Origin: Marivibrio halodurans
Lineage (GTDB): Bacteria; Pseudomonadota; Alphaproteobacteria; UBA8366; Aestuariispiraceae
Direction of reading: 5' to 3'
Assembly: GCF_017963645.1 (NCBI RefSeq)
Contig: NZ_JAGMWN010000002.1
Span: forward strand, 434,001-498,000
DNA: 64,000 bases
This document shows, one piece after another, positions 59,641 to 64,000 of the stretch. How positions within the stretch are numbered: position 1 is the stretch's first letter; every line of letters begins with the position of its first letter. The position numbers were made by a program, and so were the translations under genes. Below the pieces are notes generated by a model. It was not told the origin of the DNA, did no database searches, and saw nothing but the letters and a program-made list of their open reading frames with translations.

Positions 59641-60168
59641 ATGTTGGTGAAGCAAGGACCCTGGACCAAGCTCGACAATTTCGCGCGGTCATTGATGCCC
59701 GTGCTGATCACGCTTGCCCTGATCCTGCTTTCCGTCATGCCGACGAAGATCCCCGGCTGGAGCCATATCGCGCCGGCCCTGGTCCTGATGAGCGTCTATT
59801 ATTGGGGCATCCATCGGCCGGACCTGCTGCCGGCGGCGGCGATCTTCGCGCTTGGGCTCGGGCTCGATCTGCTGGGTGGTTCGCCGATCGGCGTGCATGC
59901 CTTCACCTTTCTGATCGCCTATGGGCTGGTCGTCTCGCAACGGCGGTTCTTCCATGCCAAGAGCTTCGGGGTCGTGTGGTGGGGCTTCATGCTGGTCGCC
60001 GCCGGTATTCTGACACTGGAATGGCTGATCATGTCCCTGTTGGTCAGTGGCGGGCCGATCGATCCGCGTCCGGCCCTGTTCTCGCTAATGTTGACGGCGG
60101 TGATTTATCCGGCGGTCGCGACGATCTTCATCGCGGCGCATCGGGTCCTGCCGCTTCCGGACCATTGA
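59641..60168 (+). CDS. mreD: Rod-shape-determining protein MreD
   Basis: A 175-residue integral membrane protein with five to six helices. It contains ALVLMSVYYWGIHRPDLLPA and GLGLDLLGGSPIGVHAFTFL, the latter typical of MreD. It associates with MreC in the elongation machinery. ATG 59641 lies 62 bp after mreC and 22 bp before mrdA. Confidence 0.94.
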   Translation: MLVKQGPWTKLDNFARSLMPVLITLALILLSVMPTKIPGWSHIAPALVLMSVYYWGIHRPDLLPAAAIFALGLGLDLLGGSPIGVHAFTFLIAYGLVVSQRRFFHAKSFGVVWWGFMLVAAGILTLEWLIMSLLVSGGPIDPRPALFSLMLTAVIYPAVATIFIAAHRVLPLPDH

Positions 60169-60190
60169 GCGCGGGGGAGGGACATCCGTC

Positions 60191-62119
60191 ATGAAGCCGG
60201 AAAAGACTCGCTCCAAGCTCTTCAACCGCCGGGCGGCGCTGCTGCTCGGGGGGAAGATCCTGTTGCTGGGTGGGCTTGGCACTCGGCTCTATTATCTGCA
60301 GGTGGTCGAGAGCGAACGCTATAAGGTCCTGGCCGAGGAGAATCGGGTCAATTTCCGCCTCCTGCCGCCACCGCGCGGGTTCATCACGGACCGCAACGGC
60401 GACTATCTGGCGATCAATATCCAGAATTATAGGCTCGTCCTCGTGCCGGAACAGGCGAACAACGCCGACGGGGTCGAGGCGACGCTGCTCAAGCTCTCGC
60501 ATCTGATCGATCTCAGCGAACATGACGTGAAGCGCGTGCTACGGGAAACCTCGCGCCGGCGTGCCTTCGTGCCGATCACGGTGCGCGAGAACCTGTCCTG
60601 GGAGGAGGTTAGCCGGCTCGGCGTCAACACGCCGGAGCTACCGGGCGTCAATATCGATGTCGGGCAGACCCGCCATTATCCCTATGGCCGGAACATGGCG
60701 CATGTCATCGGTTATGTGGCCGCGGTCTCGGAGAAGGAATTGCAGAACAGCGACGACCCGTTGCTGGAACTGCCCGGCTTCCGAATCGGCAAGAACGGGG
60801 TCGAGAAGGAATATGATATCGCGCTGCGCGGTACGGCCGGCACCAGCCAGGTGGAGGTCAACGCGCTCGGCCGGGTCATCCGCGAATTGCGCCGGCAGGA
60901 AGGTCAGCCGGGCCACGAGGTGCGGCTTACCCTCGACATGCGCCTTCAGGATTTCATCGGTGAGCGGGTAAAGGACGAGAAGGCGGCGGCCGTCACCGTC
61001 ATGGACGTCCATACCGGCGCGATGCTGGGCCTCGTTTCCACCCCGTCCTATGATCCGAACGCTTTCAGCGAGGGGTTGCGGACGGAGGAATGGCGCGACC
61101 TCGTCAACAATCCGCATCATCCGCTCACCAACAAGGCGATCGCGGGTCAATACGCGCCGGGCTCGACCTATAAGATGACCGTCGCCCTCGCGGCGATGGA
61201 GGCCGGCATCAGCCCGGAACATTCGGTCTTCTGCCCCGGGCACATGGAACTCGGCGACCGGCGGTTCCATTGCTGGAAGCGCTGGGGCCACGGCCATATG
61301 GATATGACGGAGGCGTTGGCGCAGAGTTGCGACGTCTGGTTCTATGATGTCGCGCGGCGCATCGGCGTCGACCGGATCGCCGCCATGGCCAAGCGTCTCG
61401 GCTTCGGGGACCCGACCGGTATCGATCTGGCGGGCGAGCGGCCGGGCCTGATTCCGACCAAGGCATGGAAGCGCGCGACCCTCGGCCAACCCTGGCATAT
61501 GGGGGAATCCCTGGTGATTGGTATCGGCCAGGGTTATGTGCTGACCACGCCGTTGCAACTCGCCGTTTCCACCGCCCGGATGGTCAATGGCGGCAAGGCG
61601 GTTCGGCCGCATTTGGCCATGCGCCGGATCGACGGCAACACGGTCGAACCGCGCGTCCACGATCCCTTCCCCGATCTGGGCATTCCGAAGGGGCATCTGA
61701 ACATCGTGCGGCGCGGCATGGAAGCGGTGGTCAATGGAGAGCGCGGCACGGCCCGCGCCTCGCGCTTGCGCGATACCGAGATGGAGATGGGGGGCAAGAC
61801 CGGTACCAGCCAGGTTCGCCGCATCTCCAAGGCGGAGCGCGACGCGGGCATTCGAAGCGGCGAGGATATCGCCTGGCGGCTGCGTGATCACGCCCTCTTC
61901 GTCGGCTACGCGCCGGCGCATGATCCGCGTTATGTGGTCTCCGTCGTGGTGGAGCATGGCGGCGGCGGCTCGACCGCGGCCGCGCCGATCGCCCGCGACG
62001 TGTTGGAGGAGGTGCTGCGGATCGAGGCGCGTACGGTCTCCGACGCGGGCGACCTGCCCGACGATGACGGCAGCGACCGGGTCAAGGCGGACGACGCGAA
62101 GACGGAAGGAACGGGCTGA
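60191..62119 (+). CDS. mrdA: Penicillin-binding protein 2 (peptidoglycan transpeptidase of elongation)
   Basis: A 642-residue class B PBP. One N-terminal membrane helix precedes the pedestal (PPPRGFITDRNGDYLAINIQ, NGVEKEYDIALRGTAG) and the transpeptidase domain. The active-site Ser-x-x-Lys is STYK in YAPGSTYKMT (about residue 325), the SxN-equivalent is SCD in AQSCDVWFYD, and KTG is in GGKTGTSQV (about 535). A typical mrdA C-terminus follows (VSVVVEHGGGGSTAAAPIAR). It works with the SEDS polymerase RodA encoded next; the stop and start overlap by one base (TGATG). Confidence 0.97.
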   Translation: MKPEKTRSKLFNRRAALLLGGKILLLGGLGTRLYYLQVVESERYKVLAEENRVNFRLLPPPRGFITDRNGDYLAINIQNYRLVLVPEQANNADGVEATLLKLSHLIDLSEHDVKRVLRETSRRRAFVPITVRENLSWEEVSRLGVNTPELPGVNIDVGQTRHYPYGRNMAHVIGYVAAVSEKELQNSDDPLLELPGFRIGKNGVEKEYDIALRGTAGTSQVEVNALGRVIRELRRQEGQPGHEVRLTLDMRLQDFIGERVKDEKAAAVTVMDVHTGAMLGLVSTPSYDPNAFSEGLRTEEWRDLVNNPHHPLTNKAIAGQYAPGSTYKMTVALAAMEAGISPEHSVFCPGHMELGDRRFHCWKRWGHGHMDMTEALAQSCDVWFYDVARRIGVDRIAAMAKRLGFGDPTGIDLAGERPGLIPTKAWKRATLGQPWHMGESLVIGIGQGYVLTTPLQLAVSTARMVNGGKAVRPHLAMRRIDGNTVEPRVHDPFPDLGIPKGHLNIVRRGMEAVVNGERGTARASRLRDTEMEMGGKTGTSQVRRISKAERDAGIRSGEDIAWRLRDHALFVGYAPAHDPRYVVSVVVEHGGGGSTAAAPIARDVLEEVLRIEARTVSDAGDLPDDDGSDRVKADDAKTEGTG

Positions 62120-63270
62120 TGCGGGTCAGGCACGGGGAACTGCGCGCGCCGGAACTGACGCTCGGGCAGAAATTCTGGCAGGTGAACTGGGGGCTGTTGC
62201 TGCTCGTTTCGGCCTGCGCGGGTGTCGGGCTCGCCATGCTCTTCTCCGCCGCCAACGGCGATTGGGACCCCTGGGCGTCGCGCCACGCGGTGCGTTTCGG
62301 CATGGGGGTCGGGATCATGCTGCTGGTGGCGCTGATCGATATCCGGCTGTGGATGCGCTACGCCTATCTGATCTACACGATCGCCCTCTTGCTGCTTCTC
62401 GCGGTCGAGGTGGCGGGGACGATCGGTATGGGCGCGCAGCGTTGGATCGATCTCAAGTTCTTTCAGCTCCAACCGTCCGAGGTGATGAAGATCGCCCTGG
62501 TCTTGGCTCTCGCGCGTTATTTCCATACGCTCAATTTCGAGGATATCGGACGGGTCGGCTATCTGCTGACGCCGGCGCTGATGGTGGCGGCGCCGGTCAT
62601 CCTGATCCTGCGGCAACCCGATCTCGGAACCGCCGTGATGCTGGCGGTCGGCTCCGCGGTGCTGTTCTTCCTGGCGGGCGTGCGCTTGTGGAAATTCATC
62701 CTGGTCGGGCTCGCGGCCATGGGCTCCGTTCCGATCGCCTGGAACTTCCTGCATGACTATCAGAAGAAGCGTATCCTGACCTTCCTCGACCCGGAGAAGG
62801 ACCCGCTCGGCAGCGGCTATCATATTCTGCAGTCGAAGATCGCCATGGGGTCGGGCGGGATGATGGGCAAGGGCTTCATCCGGGGGACGCAAAGCCATCT
62901 CAATTTCCTGCCGGAAAAGCAGACGGATTTCATCTTCACCATGTTGGCGGAGGAATTCGGTCTCATGGGCGGGCTCGCGCTGATGGCGCTCTATGCGCTG
63001 ATCATGGTCTATGGCTTTGGCATCGCCGTGCGCGCGCGCAGCCAGTTCGCCCGTCTCGTCGGCATGGGGGTGACGACGACCTTCTCGCTCTATGTCTTCA
63101 TCAATATCGCCATGGTGATGGGGGTGATCCCGGTGGTCGGCGTGCCGCTGCCGCTCGTCTCCTATGGCGGCACGGCGATGCTGACGGTGATGATCGGTTT
63201 CGGCCTGCTGATGAATGTCTATGTCCATCGCGACACCCGGATCGGCCGGCGCTGGTCGGATCACGGATGA
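62119..63270 (+). CDS. rodA: Rod-shape-determining SEDS glycosyltransferase RodA (MrdB)
   Basis: A 383-residue SEDS-family peptidoglycan polymerase with ten membrane helices. Motifs are FFQLQPSEVMKIALVLALAR, LRQPDLGTAVMLAVGS, SGGMMGKGFIRGTQSHLNFL, PEKQTDFIFTMLAEEFGLMG and GVPLPLVSYGGTAMLTV, covering the conserved catalytic loop and the end of the family signature. It partners PBP2. The gene ends the operon; the next start is 79 bp on. Confidence 0.97.
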   Translation: MRVRHGELRAPELTLGQKFWQVNWGLLLLVSACAGVGLAMLFSAANGDWDPWASRHAVRFGMGVGIMLLVALIDIRLWMRYAYLIYTIALLLLLAVEVAGTIGMGAQRWIDLKFFQLQPSEVMKIALVLALARYFHTLNFEDIGRVGYLLTPALMVAAPVILILRQPDLGTAVMLAVGSAVLFFLAGVRLWKFILVGLAAMGSVPIAWNFLHDYQKKRILTFLDPEKDPLGSGYHILQSKIAMGSGGMMGKGFIRGTQSHLNFLPEKQTDFIFTMLAEEFGLMGGLALMALYALIMVYGFGIAVRARSQFARLVGMGVTTTFSLYVFINIAMVMGVIPVVGVPLPLVSYGGTAMLTVMIGFGLLMNVYVHRDTRIGRRWSDHG

Positions 63271-63348
63271 CGGCCCGGCGGTTTTCCCGCCACCGCGCGC
63301 CGGATATGCTCCGTTTCCTGTAAGGGGCGACGGATAAGGGAGAGAGCG

Positions 63349-64000
63349 ATGGCGGAGCATGCGGAGACCGTCGAGAAGGCAGGGTTCTGCTGCCTGTGCC
63401 GGTCGCGCTGCGGCGCCGTGTTCGAGGTCTCCGGCGGCCGTCTTATCAAGGCGAAACCGGCCCCCGACCATCCCACGGGCAAGGCGCTCTGCGTCAAGGG
63501 AAAGGCGGCGCCGGAGATCGCGCACAGCCCGGAGCGCATGCTCCATCCCATGCGCCGGACCACGCCGAAAACGGACCCCGACCCCGGCTGGGAGCGCGTC
63601 TCCTGGGAAGAGGCGATGCGCGATATCGCGGCCCGGTTGGGCGCGATCCGCGAGGCGTCGGGGGCGGAAGCGGTCGGTTTCGGCGTCACCACGCCGAGCG
63701 GCACGCCGATCAGCGACTCGATCGAATGGATCGAACGCTTCATCCGCCTCTTCGGCAGCCCCAACACGGTATATGGGACAGAGATATGTAATTGGCACAA
63801 GGATCACGCGCACCGCTTTACCTATGGCAGCGGGATCCTCTATCCCGACCACGCCAATGCGGACGCGATCCTGCTCTGGGGCTTCAATCCGAGCGCCGTC
63901 TGGCTCGATCAGGCGACCCAGATCGCGGCCGCGCGCGGCGCACGGATCGTCGCGGTCGATCCCCGCCGCACGGGCTATGCCCGCCGGGCGGACCCGTGGC
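63349..64000 (+). CDS. Molybdopterin (bis-MGD) oxidoreductase with N-terminal 4Fe-4S site, cut by window edge
   Basis: The first 217 residues of a DMSO-reductase-superfamily enzyme. The 4Fe-4S domain has CCLCRSRCG and ALCVKG, giving the C-x2-C-x3-C...C pattern. It is followed by RMLHPMRRTTPK, WERVSWEEAMRDIAARLGAI and the MGD-binding start GTEICNWHKDHAHRFTYG with LLWGFNPSAVWL and VDPRRTGYARRAD. No Tat signal is present, so it is probably cytoplasmic or part of a complex. The type (formate dehydrogenase-, nitrate reductase- or acetylene-hydratase-like) is not decidable from this part. ATG 63349 follows AAGGGAGAGAG. MobB, encoded at 36.3 kb, helps provide its cofactor. Confidence 0.88.
   Translation, partial: MAEHAETVEKAGFCCLCRSRCGAVFEVSGGRLIKAKPAPDHPTGKALCVKGKAAPEIAHSPERMLHPMRRTTPKTDPDPGWERVSWEEAMRDIAARLGAIREASGAEAVGFGVTTPSGTPISDSIEWIERFIRLFGSPNTVYGTEICNWHKDHAHRFTYGSGILYPDHANADAILLWGFNPSAVWLDQATQIAAARGARIVAVDPRRTGYARRADPW

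Overview
The window is a contiguous stretch of a GC-rich chromosome from an alphaproteobacterium, probably a marine Rhodospirillales-like lineage (inference). The pointers are the split three-gene transhydrogenase (pntAA-pntAB-pntB), a heme A synthase of alphaproteobacterial type, the mreBCD-mrdA-rodA cluster, many ATGA-coupled gene pairs, and a class GN sortase with its VIT/vWA target, a pair known mainly from marine proteobacteria. I see no rRNA, tRNA, insertion sequence, prophage or CRISPR array.

Left part (1-6.4 kb): the start of ctaA, a VOC protein, an acetyltransferase, a lipoprotein translationally coupled to a non-pyrrolysine MttB-like methyltransferase, an AEC permease, a small TerB-like protein and a beta-hydroxyacid dehydrogenase. 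From 6.4 to 10.2 kb lies an AT-richer regulatory block. It holds a structured small RNA candidate ending in a strong terminator, a 52-residue protein that starts at TTG, three paralogous XRE-type regulators on the minus strand and a fourth, unrelated XRE regulator on the plus strand. From 10.2 to 16.1 kb runs a single giant gene (about 1976 residues) with a FecR domain and several blocks of RTX calcium-binding repeats. It has its own terminator and a perfect CRP-type palindrome about 300 bp upstream.

Middle (16.6-30.1 kb): msrP, an aminotransferase/hydratase pair, a polytopic membrane protein, a four-gene peptide-type ABC importer (Tat-exported binding protein, two permeases, fused double ATPase), then the sortase target and sortase. 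30.2-39.4 kb is one long plus-strand run: uvrB, a pteridine-reductase-like SDR, an AT-rich gap with DnaA-box-like sites, uvrC, pgsA, four molybdenum-cofactor genes (mobB, moeA, moaD, moaE) and a GFA-family protein, closed by a bidirectional terminator.

Right part (39.5-64 kb): the transhydrogenase operon read leftward (its alpha-1 subunit has an unusual histone-like tail), an ABC1 kinase, an alpha/beta hydrolase coupled to oligoendopeptidase F, an acyl-CoA synthetase, ilvC with a bidirectional terminator, a chemoreceptor, a DUF2235 hydrolase, the ycjX-ycjF pair, an acetyltransferase, the elongasome operon mreB-mreC-mreD-mrdA-rodA, and the start of a molybdopterin oxidoreductase. The Mo-cofactor genes supply the kind of cofactor used by msrP (Mo-MPT) and by the right-edge oxidoreductase (bis-MGD, which needs the MGD step helped by MobB).
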